DNA of 64,000 nucleotides from Spinacia oleracea (GCF_020520425.1 NC_079487.1:105248141-105312140), one strand, 5' to 3'. Shown: positions 11,459-22,968, numbered from the stretch's first letter. Notes: generated from the sequence alone by a model not told the origin. A program made the numbers and translations.

Positions 11459-12086
11459 TTTATTCTATAAGGAAGAAGGTTCATCTTAATATTTATGAGA
11501 TGATTTTTTTCTTCCATTTTTTGGGGGGTTTAAACAATCTGATTTAAGATAGTATTTGCTTGGCCATGCTTGAGTCTAAACTGCTCAAATGCTCAACTGA
11601 ACCCTTCTGTTGCAAATTTAAGTGCTTTTATGTAAGGAAATTGATCAGTTGACATGTCTTGTATGAGTAAAACTGTCAACATACATAATCAAAAGCTCAA
11701 TTTGTAATTTCTCAATTTTGTATGCCAACTTATATTAGATGATAAACTTCCCCTTAATAGTATTCTGAATCCTTTCTTTCAAGGCCACAAGGCCCACAAT
11801 CGCTTATCTATTTCTTCTCCCTACATATCTAATCTAAACAACCTTCTTTCGCAAACTCGTAGACAATGAACACTCAAATATCCTAGATTTTGTTCCTTGA
11901 TCGTCCCATTTCAAAAGAGAATAGAGTTCCATCACCAAATTAGGCTAAATTTAGGTCCTACAAATAATGTAAGAGAAAAAAAGCATGTAACTCTGCTCTT
12001 TCATAAAGAGGTTGAAACATCATAGACATATACAAGAATGCATAAGTTGTTGCTCAACTCTTATAGTACTCGGGGCTCAAGAGGGA

Positions 12087-12308
12087 TAATTGCTTATGAA
12101 AAGTATGGCCAAGGAGGAAAGTTGTGTTGGGATCAATGATGAAGAACATAAATTACTACAACGCATTGTTTGTATAAGAGGAAATGGAGGGGAACAAGCT
12201 CCCTTGTTTGAATTGAAGGTTGTAGAAAGGAAGTGGAGGGAGAGGGATTACGGGTATCTATATCCCAAACCCTTAAAATGCAAGAGATTGGAGTATTGTG
12301 CTTAATAA
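12087..12308 (+). other. Exon-like open stretch of unknown origin
   Basis: About 70 residues stay open from ATG 12090 (MAKEESCVGINDEEHKLLQR), with codon usage less AT-biased than the surroundings. No family is recognised. It may be another captured exon or chance. Confidence 0.25.
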
Positions 12309-13279
12309 CAGTGTTTCACGTGCTTCCCTCCTGCTACACGTGCTTCCCTTCTTTTACCCATTTCCCCCAATTTTCGCTGCTCTTTCAACCTACCTCTCAT
12401 CCGCCCCCTTCTCCTCTCTCCTCCATCCTTCGCTCCCTTCTCCACCGGACCACCATTTTTCTTCTTTTCACTCTCCATCATACCTTCAATATCTTTATCC
12501 TCTAATCTCTTTCTCTATCTATCTATCGCTCGGACATGTGAAACCTCTACTCATTTGGTCGATTTTTGGATGATTTTTTCTTTGTTCTTCTTTTATAATT
12601 ATTTAATTCTATTTCATTTTATGTTTTCTTGGGTGATTTGTTCTTTTGTTCTTCTTTTATAACTATCTAATTATATTTGATTATATTTTTCGCAGATTTG
12701 TGGATCTGTTAAATTTTTAATTTGTTTTTCGATTGTTAATATTGTTTATCGTTCTTCTTTTATGATTTTACTAGACTTGTGGGGGTTCCCCCGCTGTTTT
12801 CATTAAATTATTGCAGATGATTGCTGTCTTTTTTTTCTGGTATTTTGATTTCAGTTGGAATTGAAGTTTCGGTAATTCTGTAGGGATCAAAAGACAATTT
12901 GTATCAGTGTTTAATGTCTGTGTTGTCTTTAAGAAGTAAATTAGGCTGGTAAATTTCAGTTGATTGATATCTGTTCATTTTTTGGGGGGTTTCTTCTGAT
13001 CTTAGGCATTTCTTGAGTTAGACTTGGTTTAACTCAATTTGCTGAAACTGTTAATTTATTGTTCTTCGGTCTTTGGTGTTTAAATGGAATTTATTGGCTT
13101 TTCGAATTTCTATACATTGTTTACTAGCTAGCATTATGTCATTACGTCAAAACAAAATTGTTTCCTATAATATAGGGAGGATTTAGGGCTTTGCAAGCAA
13201 GTATGACTCTAAACGGTACTATTTGTCCAAGTTGTATTTTGTTTGACTTAAATTCTTATATGTACGACCTTAAAATCCA

Positions 13280-13403
<124 letters not shown>

Positions 13404-14577
13404 TGGAGGGAGGAAGAATAGGTTGGTCTTCTATTAGCTAATCTTCTCCTATTTGTAATGAACTGTTTTTGTGATTTAGTTGTTGTTCGAATAAGAATTG
13501 TCTCTTTTAATCAACTTGAAACCACTTACTGATGTTTATAGAAATAAAAGTTCAAACAGAGGGGAAGGGTGTGGGCTGTGGGGAGAACAACAAAATATTC
13601 ATGGTTCAATAAAGCAACTGTAAAAGTTCTTAACTCACTAATAATTATTGATGTTGCTTCAAGTTGTGATACGAAGTTGCTGAATTCTATCACACAACGA
13701 CTTAGGGGGTCGCACGCCTGTATAATGAATTCGCATTCAAGAACAAGTGGTTTTAGTTCCAGAACTTTATTTACGAAATAAATGTTCATTCAGTTTTCTA
13801 GAATTCAGGACTTGCTCCAAGTTTTCAGGTTTCAAAACCTTAGTTTACAAGAATAACAAGACTATTAACTTGTAATGCTTGTTTATGATTGGTACTTGCT
13901 ATTGAGCAATGAAATTAGGTGACATGTTGGCCGTGATGTTTGCTTGTTGTCCTGCTCACTAGAAAAAAGTAATTAGTTTATGGTTACTCTTATGTTGGAT
14001 GGATGGGTTTTGGAAAGGCTTCAGGGGAGGTGGTGGTTCTGAGAAACTGTTTTTCAAGGCAGAACGGACGCTGAATACATTTAGTAAAACAGAGTTGAGT
14101 GCAACTCTAGCCGGAGGGAACGGCACAAAATTTGTATTTGCAATAAGAGGTTGCTTTTCTTTTGAACTTTCACCATTTATCAAGACAAATATGTAGTAGC
14201 TCATAAGCACATTTATATTTCTGTTACTAAATTTCTTACTGTCCAATCTTTCTTTTGCTTGTGAGTTGTGATTGCTGCATCCTTGCATCAATCATAGATT
14301 ATTTGTGAGTTTGACAATAGTTTTCATTGATGCAGACAAATCTCATTTACAAGTTTGGTTTCAGGAAACATTTCTTGGGGAGGACCAAATTTATAGTAAC
14401 TATGTATATTTCCTGGATTTTGCGATTATTGCTTCAATTATTTTGATATTTTTAGTTTTTATACATTGGGTACAACCGATGGTTGATTTTGAAATGCTTC
14501 TACCAAACTTGCAATGCCACACAAATTTACTCTATTTTTTCCACACACAAAACTTGTAATACTCCCCGCTTGATGGT

Positions 14578-14710
14578 TTAAGGTTGAAGAAGAAGAAAGG
14601 AAGCTTGAAGCTGAAGAAACAGAGAAGCAGTGCTCGAAAGTAAACACTGAACTGAAAGAATAGGAGATTAAATCCAACCGTTTTAAAGAGTTGGAGGAGA
14701 GGTAGCCAAA
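14578..14710 (+). pseudogene. Charged coiled-coil exon fragment of unknown gene
   Basis: Reads VEEEERKLEAEETEKQ, then NTELKE and a stop, then EIKSNRFKELEER and another stop in the same frame. The heptad-like acidic/basic pattern suggests a fragment of a coiled-coil protein with two nonsense codons. Parent gene not identified. Confidence 0.4.
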
Positions 14711-15017
14711 TCTTAGTTTCCAAGGGGAATATATCTTATGAACAGTAATATATCGTATGATGATTAATGTTCTTTAGTTTCCAAGGGGAAGTGTTGTGTT
14801 TTAGATTTAAGTATCACGTTACACTTTGTTTCAGGTACTGGAATGAGTTCAATAGCTTCCGGTTTCAACTAATATCACATAAGGTATGTTGGATTTGTCT
14901 TGCATTCTTTATTGTTTTTAATAATTTCGTAAATTTGTGATTTTTAGACTGAGCATTCATTTGTTTAGTTTTCTACTGGCTTGTCTAACACTGTTCATGT
15001 CTTTGTATTCCATTTGT

Positions 15018-15279
15018 TAGGTTAACCAGCATGAGGACGAAGATAATAGGCGTGTCTTCTTTCATGGAGATCTCAACCAACATCTTTAAAAACGGGAGAT
15101 TACCGCCTTTTAACTCGATTGATGCAGTGAGGTTTAAAGAGGAGATAAAAAGGTGTGCGAGAGGTGTTATGAGATATGCAGACTATTGTAGTAGCTCTTG
15201 TGATCTACATAAGGATGGTGGTTTGGTGAATGTTTTTTCAACTCAAAATATGGAAATGAAGGTGGAAATCTTTGTGTAA
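15018..15279 (+). other. Exon-like stretch of unknown origin near the Helitron 3' end
   Basis: It follows a TTTGTTAG acceptor-like sequence. ATG 15031 opens 82 codons (Cys-rich, e.g. CARGVMRYADYCSSSC). Another frame begins QHEDEDNRRVFFHGDLNQHL and soon stops. I recognise no family; possibly another captured fragment. Confidence 0.25.
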
Positions 15280-15379
15280 TTGAATTTTTTTCGCTCAGCG
15301 CCTTTTCCCGAGGTTTTCTCCCCTAATTGCTCTTCTTGTTTGCTAATTTTGTTTTGACAACTGATTTCAATATCTTGGG

Positions 15380-15415
15380 GGACCGTGCGCGTTAGCGCGC
15401 GGTCCAACAACTAGT
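15380..15415 (+). other. Helitron 3' terminus: hairpin plus CTAG
   Basis: GGACCGTGCGC (15380-15390), loop GTTA, then GCGCGCGGTCC (15395-15405): 10 of 11 bases pair. AACAA and CTAG (15411-15414) follow, and the host T is at 15415. This spacing and end sequence are the family hallmark. Confidence 0.85.
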
Positions 15416-15513
15416 AACTTTAAGTACTCCCTTTATACTTATTTGTACAACACGTTTGACGTACATGCACCACACAGTCCACACCACATCTTATAAGGAG
15501 TAGTTACATTTAC

Positions 15514-15672
15514 TATTAGGGATTATATTATGCATTTGTGTATTTGGGCTTTCCTAGACAACTCTTGTATTTATTAGGTCTAACAAGAAGCCCGTAGCTG
15601 CTGTAGTTGTATATAATGCAAACTCATATGAAATACATACTCAAGGAAATTCTAATCCTAACAAACTTGTCA
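15514..15672 (+). repeat. 5' LTR of the second Copia element
   Basis: 159 bp, from TATTAGGGATTATA to CTTGTCA. It contains TATATAATG at about 15611 as a promoter candidate. The partner LTR differs at A/C near 15522 and T/C near 15657. Confidence 0.93.
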
Positions 15673-15684
15673 TGGTATCGGAGC
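15673..15684 (+). other. Primer-binding site, initiator tRNA-Met type
   Basis: TGGTATCGGAGC directly after the 5' LTR; one base differs from the usual TGGTATCAGAGC. Confidence 0.85.
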
Positions 15685-15806
15685 TAGCAGCCTAGCAAAC
15701 CCTATCATCTCAACGTAAATTTTCTTCACCTACAATTTCTATTTGTCTCGCCGTTTTTCTCATTTTTTTTTTCACCTTCATCTAAGTACCTTGTTCTCAT
15801 ATACTC

Positions 15807-16853
15807 ATGGATAACGACGGCAAAATTGATCCCGCGTCTCCGTATTACTTAAGTTCTGGAGATCAACCGGGAATTCTTATCACTCATGTATTGTTACGGG
15901 GTGGGAATAATTATATGGCGTGGACTAGGGCTGTGCGGCTCTCGCTACAGTCGCGCCGAAAATATGGGTTTGTTGATGGAACAATAACACAACCTACGGA
16001 GAAGAGGAAGCAACTTGATTGGGTCACGGTTAATTCTATGCTTGTTTCATGGATGTAGAAGAGTATGGAGCCCAAGATTGCTACCACTATTCCATTTCAC
16101 GATAACGCTAAGAAATTATGGGATTACTTAGCCAAGAAATACGACATTGCTAATGGGCCTCGACTACAACAACTTCGTCGCGAAATTGTAGCTTGCAAAC
16201 AGGGTAAGGGAATGTCCATAGAGGAATACTACACTACTCTGACGGGCTTGTATGACGATTTGGTTCAATTCAAGCCGTTGCGGGCTTGTGAGTGCGGAAG
16301 TTGTTCTTGTAAACTGACTGAGAAGGTACAGGAAGACCACGACAAGGAGATTTTTCATCATTTTTTTATTGGAGTTGATGATGATCTATATGCTACGGTG
16401 CGTACTAATCTGCTTTCTAGAGTCCCCATGCCCACGCTAGACGAAGCATACCTAGCATTCGAACAGGAGGAGGACTCTAGGGGTATTGCTGCGAAGGTAC
16501 AAGTGCACCCACAGTCAATTTTCGCTGTACAGACCGAATATCCTAAGGTGCGAATTGACAGGCCTGACAAGTCACTACTGACTTGTACTCATTGCAAGCG
16601 TAATGGTCATGACAATAGCACGTGCTTCAAACTCCATGGATACCCGGAGTGGTACGAGGATATGCGGGCTCGTTGTGCCAAAGGAGGGCCTGCTAGGCCT
16701 GCTTCTGCTTCTGCTACAGCAGCCCGGGGCCGCGGCATCCCAGCTAGGGCCAACGCCATCTCTGGTGGTGCTGTAGGGGAGAGTAATCCCGTTTCCAGTA
16801 GCGTGGCAGCAGTTAATGTGGAGTATTCTCCTCCCAAATTCAAGCTATTATAA
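15807..16853 (+). pseudogene. Copia Gag, one nonsense codon and a terminal frameshift
   Basis: ATG at 15807 (MDNDGKIDPASPYYL). The first 83 codons match the N-terminal Copia Gag block (NNYMAWTRAVRLSL). An in-frame TAG at 16056-16058 follows MLVSWM, and the frame then continues as KSMEPKIATTIPFHDNAKKL. The zinc knuckle CTHCKRNGHDNSTC lies near 16585-16626. Near 16840 one base seems to be missing, so this frame ends at 16853 while the pol frame, displaced, begins upstream of 16874. Gag normally forms the virus-like particle. Confidence 0.85.
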
Positions 16854-16873
16854 ATGCTCTTAATAATTCTCAT

Positions 16874-19800
16874 TTGGATAAAATGACAGGTGATTGCTCA
16901 CATTTACCTTGGATTATTGACACGGGTGCATCCCGACATGTCACGGGTGATGCTTCCCGTTTGATAAATATTCAATCTATCATTGCTTCCCCACTTGGTT
17001 TACCTGATGGAAACCACGCTATTGCTACTCAAGAGGGTCGTGCGGTCCTCTCTCGGGATTTAATTCTTGAAAATGTTTTATATGTTCCTACATTACATTG
17101 CAATTTAATATCGGTGTCGCAATTAATTGATGACTCTCATTGTTTTGTTCAATTCACTGACTCTATTTGTGCTATACACGACCAACGTTCTGGGAGCCTG
17201 ATTGGAGCCGGTGAACGGAAAGATGGACTCTACTACTTTCGGGGGATCCCTACAGTGTGTGCGGTGACCATTCCGGAAGTGTCTACGTTTGAGCTCTGGC
17301 ATCATCGTTTGGGGCATCCGTCTGATCGTGTTCTCAAGTTTGTTCCAGCAATTAAGAATTGTTCTAGTAATGTTACTAAGAAATTAAATAAAGCATGTGG
17401 CATTTGTCCGCAAGCTAAACAACATCGTGATAGTTTTCCTGTTAGTGATAGCAAGTCCAGTAGATTGTTTGAATTAATACATTGTGATTTATGGGGGCGC
17501 AACTCTATTTCTTCAACAAGTGGTGCGCATTATTTTTTGACATTGGTAGATGATTTTTCTAGAGCAGTTTGGGTGTATCTATTACATTCAAAAACAGAAG
17601 TTTATAAAGCTTTTCTTTCTTTCTTTGCCATGATTGAACGTCAGTTTGAATCTAATGTCAAATATGTTAGGAGTGATAATGGTACGGAATTTAAATGCAT
17701 GTTGGATTATTTCGATGAAAATGGGATAATATTTCAAACTTCTTGTGTTGGTACTCCTCAACAAAATGGTCGGGTAGAACGGAAACACCAACACATCCTA
17801 AACGTTGGTAGAGCTTTGATGTTTGAGGGTAATCTACCGATCTCTCTTTGGGGTGAATGCATTTTGGGTGCGGTCTATTTAATTAACCGTACTCCTTCTG
17901 GCTTGTTACAAAACAAAACTCCTTTTGAGATTTTGTTTGGGAAAGAACCTGAATTGGATCATCTTCGCATATTTGTTTGTTTGAGTTATGCATATAATCA
18001 GAAATCTAAGGGTCATAAATTTGCTTCTCGAAGTAGAAAATGCGTGTTTGTTGGTTATCCTAATGGCAAAAAGGGGTGGAAAATGTACGATATGGAAACA
18101 AATGAAATTTTTGTCTCTCGGGATGTTATATTTCATGAAAATGAGTTTCCCTTTGCCGTTGAAAATGTTGATGCATTGGGGGAGATCACGGATGCTTGCA
18201 ACGAAAATTTAGGTGTTGACGTTGGTGGGTTGGATGATATGGAAAATATTTTGGCACTTGATGATATGACGCACAATTTGGCTAATGCTGAATTAAATGT
18301 CGAAAATAATGTGGAATTGGCTGAAAATAATATTGTTGAAAATAATCTTGATGTGGAAATTGTTGATCATCATGGGGGTATAGCAGTAGAAGCCACGGCT
18401 GGGGTGTGGGATAGGTCCACAACCCACGGTCTGCATGTGGACCTTGCTGCCCCTACAACACAACATGAATTCCCCACACAAGCCCAAGCCCATGATAACT
18501 CTCCACAAACAAATCAGCCATTTGTGCCTTCCCCTGCAGGCCCACGTGATCCATCCCCTTTTGTCCCTGCTCAGGAGTCCGTGCAAGGGCCTTCACTAGG
18601 ACAGCAGGCCCAACCAACTCCCCATGAGTTGGGCGCTACATCATTATCATCTGATGTTCCATTGGGTTTAGGTAAAGGCCTTCGCCTCAAGCGCCCTTCG
18701 GTTCTTCTCAAGGATTATGTCGCACACACTATTCCCACACCGAGTCCATCAACCCGTTCATCATCCTCCACTAGCTCCTCAGGTACTCCCTATCCTATAG
18801 CACATTTTGTGAATTGTAATAAATTTTCAATACGACACCGCATATTTCTTGCAGCTGTACTTGCAGGACTTGAGCCTCAAACTTTTAATGAGGCAATGAA
18901 GGATGCCGGCTGGAGGGAAGCAATGCAAAAAGAAATTGGAGCACTGGAGGACAATGAAACTTGGGTCATGGAGGAATTACCGCCAGGAAAGAAAGCCCTC
19001 GGATGTAAATGGGTTTATAAAATAAAGTTTCATGCTAATGGTGATATTGAGCGTCTGAAAGCGCGCTTGGTAATCTTTGGGAATCATCAAGTTGAAGGTA
19101 TTGACTACAACGAAACATTTGCTCCAGTGGCAAAAATGGTCACTGTCCGGGCATTTCTTGCGGTAGCTGCGGCAAAGAATTGGGAATTGCATCAAATGGA
19201 TGTCCATAATGCATTTCTGCATGGTGACCTAGATGAAGAATTTTACATGAAATTACCTCCTGGATTCTCTGTGGGCAAACCCGGTATGCTTTGCCGCCTG
19301 AAAAAGTCTCTTTATGGTTTGAAACAAGCACCCCGGTGTTGGTTTGCTAAGTTAGCTGCATCTTTGAAGAATTATGGTTTCCTTCAGTCCTATTCGGACT
19401 ACTCACTCTTCACTTTCACAAAGGGCAAGGTTCAACTTAATGTGCTTGTGTACGTCGATGATTTGATTATCTCTGGTAATGACTCTTCCGCTATTGCTGC
19501 TTTTAAACAATATTTGGGCGAATGTTTTCATATGAAGGATTTGGGTGTGTTGAAATACTTTCTTGGCATTGAGGTGGCTCGTAGTCCTGAGGGTCTTTTC
19601 TTATGCCAAAGGAAATATACTCTGGACATTATTGCAGAAGCAGGGTTATTGGGGTCGAAACCTGCCGGATTCCTCATTGAACAGAATCACAATCTCGCTC
19701 TCGCAAGCGATGCTCTCCTTGACGACCCGGAACCTTATCGACGCCTTGTGGGCCGTCTTATTTATTTGTCCTTCACACGCCCGGATTTGGCTTATACTGT

Positions 19801-20407
19801 TCACATTTTGGCCCAATTCATGCAAGCAACGCGACAAGATCATTGGGATGCAGCCATTCGGGTTGTACGCTACCTGAAAGGGTGCCCGGGACAAGGTATT
19901 CTACTCCGAACTGATTGTGATCTTCTTTTATCTGGTTGGTGTGATTCAGATTGGGCAAGTTGCCCCTTGACTCGACGATCTCTTACTGGGTGGTTGGTAT
20001 TTCTCAGTGGATCACCTGTTTCCTGGAAAATAAAGAAACAACATACAGTTTCTCGCTCGTCTGCGGAGGCCGAGTATCGGGCTATGGCAGCCATTACTTC
20101 GGAATTGAAATGGCTTAAGGCACTGCTTCACAGTCTTGGCGTTGAGCATCCCCGTGCCATGGCTCTGTTTTGTGACAGTAAGTCTGCTCTACACATTGCA
20201 CAAAATCCCGTCTTCCATGAACGCACGAAGCATATTGAGATTGATTGTCACTATGTCCGGGACGCTATCCAAAAGGGCGTCATTGTCACTGATCACGTTT
20301 CCACCGACCAGCAACTTGCTGACATTTTCACAAAGGCTTTGGGCAAGCGCAAATTCTTGTATTTACTTCGCAAGTTGGGCATTTGTGATCTCCATGCTCC
20401 AACTTGA
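16874..20407 (+). CDS. Copia Pol: protease, integrase, reverse transcriptase, RNase H
   Basis: 1177 codons with no stop. The first codon listed is TTG; the true polyprotein would enter from Gag, so no independent start is claimed. Protease WIIDTGASRH lies near residue 15, pre-integrase HHRLGHP near 144, integrase core with HCDLWG near 207, RSDNGTEF near 268 and QQNGRVERKHQ near 301. RT motifs include HQMDVHNAFLHGDLDEEFYM near 780 and the intact catalytic YVDDL near 860. RNase H shows SRSSAEAEYRAMA near 1060 and ADIFTKAL near the C-terminus. All catalytic boxes appear intact, in contrast to the first Copia element. Stop TGA at 20405-20407 abuts the polypurine tract. Confidence 0.93.
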   Translation: MDKMTGDCSHLPWIIDTGASRHVTGDASRLINIQSIIASPLGLPDGNHAIATQEGRAVLSRDLILENVLYVPTLHCNLISVSQLIDDSHCFVQFTDSICAIHDQRSGSLIGAGERKDGLYYFRGIPTVCAVTIPEVSTFELWHHRLGHPSDRVLKFVPAIKNCSSNVTKKLNKACGICPQAKQHRDSFPVSDSKSSRLFELIHCDLWGRNSISSTSGAHYFLTLVDDFSRAVWVYLLHSKTEVYKAFLSFFAMIERQFESNVKYVRSDNGTEFKCMLDYFDENGIIFQTSCVGTPQQNGRVERKHQHILNVGRALMFEGNLPISLWGECILGAVYLINRTPSGLLQNKTPFEILFGKEPELDHLRIFVCLSYAYNQKSKGHKFASRSRKCVFVGYPNGKKGWKMYDMETNEIFVSRDVIFHENEFPFAVENVDALGEITDACNENLGVDVGGLDDMENILALDDMTHNLANAELNVENNVELAENNIVENNLDVEIVDHHGGIAVEATAGVWDRSTTHGLHVDLAAPTTQHEFPTQAQAHDNSPQTNQPFVPSPAGPRDPSPFVPAQESVQGPSLGQQAQPTPHELGATSLSSDVPLGLGKGLRLKRPSVLLKDYVAHTIPTPSPSTRSSSSTSSSGTPYPIAHFVNCNKFSIRHRIFLAAVLAGLEPQTFNEAMKDAGWREAMQKEIGALEDNETWVMEELPPGKKALGCKWVYKIKFHANGDIERLKARLVIFGNHQVEGIDYNETFAPVAKMVTVRAFLAVAAAKNWELHQMDVHNAFLHGDLDEEFYMKLPPGFSVGKPGMLCRLKKSLYGLKQAPRCWFAKLAASLKNYGFLQSYSDYSLFTFTKGKVQLNVLVYVDDLIISGNDSSAIAAFKQYLGECFHMKDLGVLKYFLGIEVARSPEGLFLCQRKYTLDIIAEAGLLGSKPAGFLIEQNHNLALASDALLDDPEPYRRLVGRLIYLSFTRPDLAYTVHILAQFMQATRQDHWDAAIRVVRYLKGCPGQGILLRTDCDLLLSGWCDSDWASCPLTRRSLTGWLVFLSGSPVSWKIKKQHTVSRSSAEAEYRAMAAITSELKWLKALLHSLGVEHPRAMALFCDSKSALHIAQNPVFHERTKHIEIDCHYVRDAIQKGVIVTDHVSTDQQLADIFTKALGKRKFLYLLRKLGICDLHAPT

Positions 20408-20414
20408 GGGAGGG

Positions 20415-20573
20415 TATTAGGGCTTATATTATGCATTTGTGTATTTGGGCTTTCCTAGACAACTCTTGTATTTATTAGGTCTAACAAGAAGCCCGTAGCT
20501 GCTGTAGTTGTATATAATGCAAACTCATATGAAATACATACTCAAGGAAATTCTAACCCTAACAAACTTGTCA
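20415..20573 (+). repeat. 3' LTR of the second Copia element
   Basis: 159 bp, same ends as the 5' LTR, followed by target duplication TTTAC. Two differences from the 5' copy. Confidence 0.93.
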
Positions 20574-20578
20574 TTTAC

Positions 20579-20864
20579 GCAAGTTTACTATAACACCACT
20601 TAAAAAGTGTATAAGTAATTGAGCTTTAGCCAATTTAAAGCTATTTTTTCCTTAAAACAAGTAAGGTTGATAAATTGATCAAAAAAATTTCATCGTAGAC
20701 CCAAAATTGAGGGCGACATTTGATCTAACCTCAAATATTAAATTTAGAGTTTTAACTTGTTATACATAGATGTGACTATATGTTGAGCAATTTCATAGTT
20801 GTATTTGCCATTTGAGGGAGTGTGGGAACAACGACCGGAGCATTATTAAGATATACGTAGTAGA
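20579..20864. other. Intergenic, nothing recognised
   Basis: AT-rich sequence between the Copia element and the CACTA element, with no coding or repeat signal I can support. Confidence 0.5.
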
Positions 20865-20877
20865 TAGCACTACAAGA

Positions 20878-21090
20878 AACCAAGTGTGTCTTGACCTAGT
20901 GGAAAGGATTCCACCTTCCAACTAAAAGGTTGGGGGTTCAATCCCCACTAGGGGCACTTTGAGGGAGGGTTCCCCTTATCACTCCCCCACTCTCAAAGTG
21001 TCTAGTCTGCTAATCCGGGCGGGTTGACCCGTGCGGGGTTCCGACCCGGTAGGACTATTCATCTTACCTTGCAAAAAAAAAAAAAAAAAA
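20878..21090 (+). mobile_element. tRNA-derived SINE with poly(A) tail
   Basis: About 213 bp with an A-box-like TGACCTAGTGG (20892-20902), a B-box GGTTCAATCC (20935-20944) and a 17-A tail (21074-21090). It is flanked by a duplication AGATAGCACTACAAGA of 15-16 bp (20862-20877 and 21090-21105). The duplication includes the first ten bases of the CACTA terminus, so the SINE landed inside that terminus after the CACTA insertion. Family not named. Confidence 0.88.
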
Positions 21091-21639
21091 GATAGCACTA
21101 CAAGAGAAGCGCGATTGTACGACTGAAATGGTAAATTACGACCAAATTTTATAAAACTTCCGACTACAAAGTAGTCGTGGAATAATTCGACCAAAACCCA
21201 AAATTCTAAAACATTTACCGACCACAGTTACCGACTAATTTGTTTACGACTACGTCATTTTGGTCGGTATTTACCAACTAAATTTTAATTAGTCGTTAAA
21301 TTAGTCTTTTACCGACTACATTTAAGTGGTCGGAATTTCGCGACCATATTTTACAACCCTTTTTGTAGTCGCAAAATTTGAAACCCACATACCCAACAAC
21401 ATTTTGGTCGGTTAATTCACGACTTCAACCAAAATCAAAACAAAACCCCACATTCCCTCAGATCTGGAACCGGAAACAGGCGACCCACAACACTCCACCC
21501 CCGTTTCCGGCCACTCTTCGTCGCCGGCTAATTCACGACGCAGGGAATCGGAAACAGGCGACGCAGACCACCATCAACCGTCGCCGGCCTCTTGACGACG
21601 CGACACACTTCTTAGTCATCAACCACCACCGACCCTTCA

Positions 21640-22053
21640 TTGTCGGCTACTTCACCGACGCAGACCACCCATCCGAAGTCACCAGCCACCGCTTTCGTCA
21701 CCAGCCACCGCTTTCAACAACAATTTACTCAAAAGACCCAACAGTTGGAGGCGACACAAGCCCAGATATTAAGGGAGAGAGAAGAAGAGAGACTGGAGCG
21801 ACAAAGGGAGAAGGAAGAGTTACAAAGGGAGAAAGAAAAGCTACAAAGGGAGAGAGATGCAGAGCGACTTGAGCGCCAAAGGGAGAAACAAGAAAAAGAA
21901 GAAAATGATAGGGCCCAAGCAAAGGTGATTGCCGAGTTGAAAGAGGCAATGGAGAACTATGGAAGGATGTTCAGTCAGTGTAGTCAATTTCAGTCTCAGG
22001 ACCCTCGAGGTCCCCCCGGCGGAGGGGCAGGGCTAGGCACACCTACGGGCTAG
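21640..22053 (+). pseudogene. CACTA transposase-associated C-terminal coiled-coil remnant
   Basis: An open frame encodes a Gln/Glu/Arg-rich coil (QILREREEERLERQREKEE repeated) and ends NYGRMFSQCSQFQSQDPRGP, then a Gly-rich tail. Many plant CACTA transposase-associated proteins (Transposase_24/Ptta type) end in a similar coil. The DNA-binding and catalytic parts are missing and the N-terminal residues derive from subterminal repeat, so this is a leftover of the deleted gene. The other open frame over the same bases (21378-21872) is a shadow. Confidence 0.55.
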
Positions 22054-22968
22054 CTACTTTGTAGATTTTTTCAAACATATTTTGTATATATTTATGTATT
22101 AACTCGTAGTAATGCATTATATATTCCTATCAGTATGAACAAGTTTGTTAATATTATCAGGAATATATTTCTATCAGTAGATCGTGTTTTGAATATTGTG
22201 GTCGCAGGAATTATATTGAATAGCAGGAAATTGAATGCTTTGGTTAAATATTTGATGTGTTAACGACCACTTAAATAGTCGTAATTTTTCGATTGTGTGA
22301 TAGCTGGATTTGAAGTTTGCGACTACATTTGTAGTCGCTAAATTCCGACCACAAATGTAGTCGCCAAAATACGACTGCAAAGGTAGTCGCAAATTTAACG
22401 ACCACAATTGTAGTCGCAAATTTAACGACCACAATTGTAGTCGCTAAATCTCCGACTACAGTTGTAGTCGTATTTTAGCGACCATATTTGTGGTCGGAAT
22501 TTAGCGACCACAAATGTAGTCGTTAAATTCCGACTACATTTGTTGTCGTATTTTTTGCGACTACAATAGTAGTCGGAAATTTAGAAACCAAAAATTGGTC
22601 GATAAAGTAGTCGGTGACCTTTACCGACCACTTTTTAGTCGTAAATTTCTAATATTCCGACTAGGATTTTTCCGACTACGTCTTTGCGACTACTTTCAGT
22701 CGCAAACCTTTTTAGCGACTATTTTAACCAATTTTCCGACTATTTTTAGCGGTCGGAAAATTGGTGATTTCTTGTAGTGTAGTGTAAATGTGTAATCACT
22801 GTAATGAGACATTGAGACCCAGAGGTTGAAGTTGTCTAATGGGTTGGTGACACGTTTTGTAGGGTATTTAACTAATTAGTCTAATCACCTATCCAGCCAT
22901 CCTCCATGTTTCTTTTATAGATGTTGATTGATGATGACTACGTAGCTCATTATTACTAAGCCAAAGAT

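Larger units (their letters stand above)
15514..20573 (+). mobile_element. Young Ty1/Copia LTR retrotransposon, nearly intact
   Basis: Bounded by 159-bp LTRs (15514-15672 and 20415-20573) and by the target duplication TTTAC (15509-15513, 20574-20578). The LTRs differ at only two positions that I can see, so the insertion is recent. The LTRs begin TA rather than TG, in both copies. Primer-binding site at 15673, polypurine tract GAGGGAGGG at 20406-20414. Gag is broken by one TAG and one frameshift, but the protease-integrase-RT-RNase H frame is open for 1177 codons. It may be mobilised only if Gag is supplied in trans. Confidence 0.95.
20868..22779. mobile_element. Internally deleted CACTA (En/Spm) transposon
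   Basis: Left end CACTACAAGA at 20868, right end TCTTGTAGTG at 22770-22779, flanked by the 3-bp duplication TAG (20865-20867 and 22780-22782). Subterminal regions (about 21115-21430 and 22262-22760) are crowded with CGACTAC/GTAGTCG and CGACCA/TGGTCG words in both orientations, as expected for transposase-binding repeats of this superfamily. A SINE interrupts the left terminal repeat at 20878. No DDE transposase is left; only a short coding remnant at 21640-22053 remains. It is non-autonomous. Confidence 0.93.

Noticed and set aside
15421..20640. MITE split by the second Copia element
   Set aside because: TACTCCCTTTATACTTATTT at the left suggested a Stowaway end, but the right flank does not mirror it.
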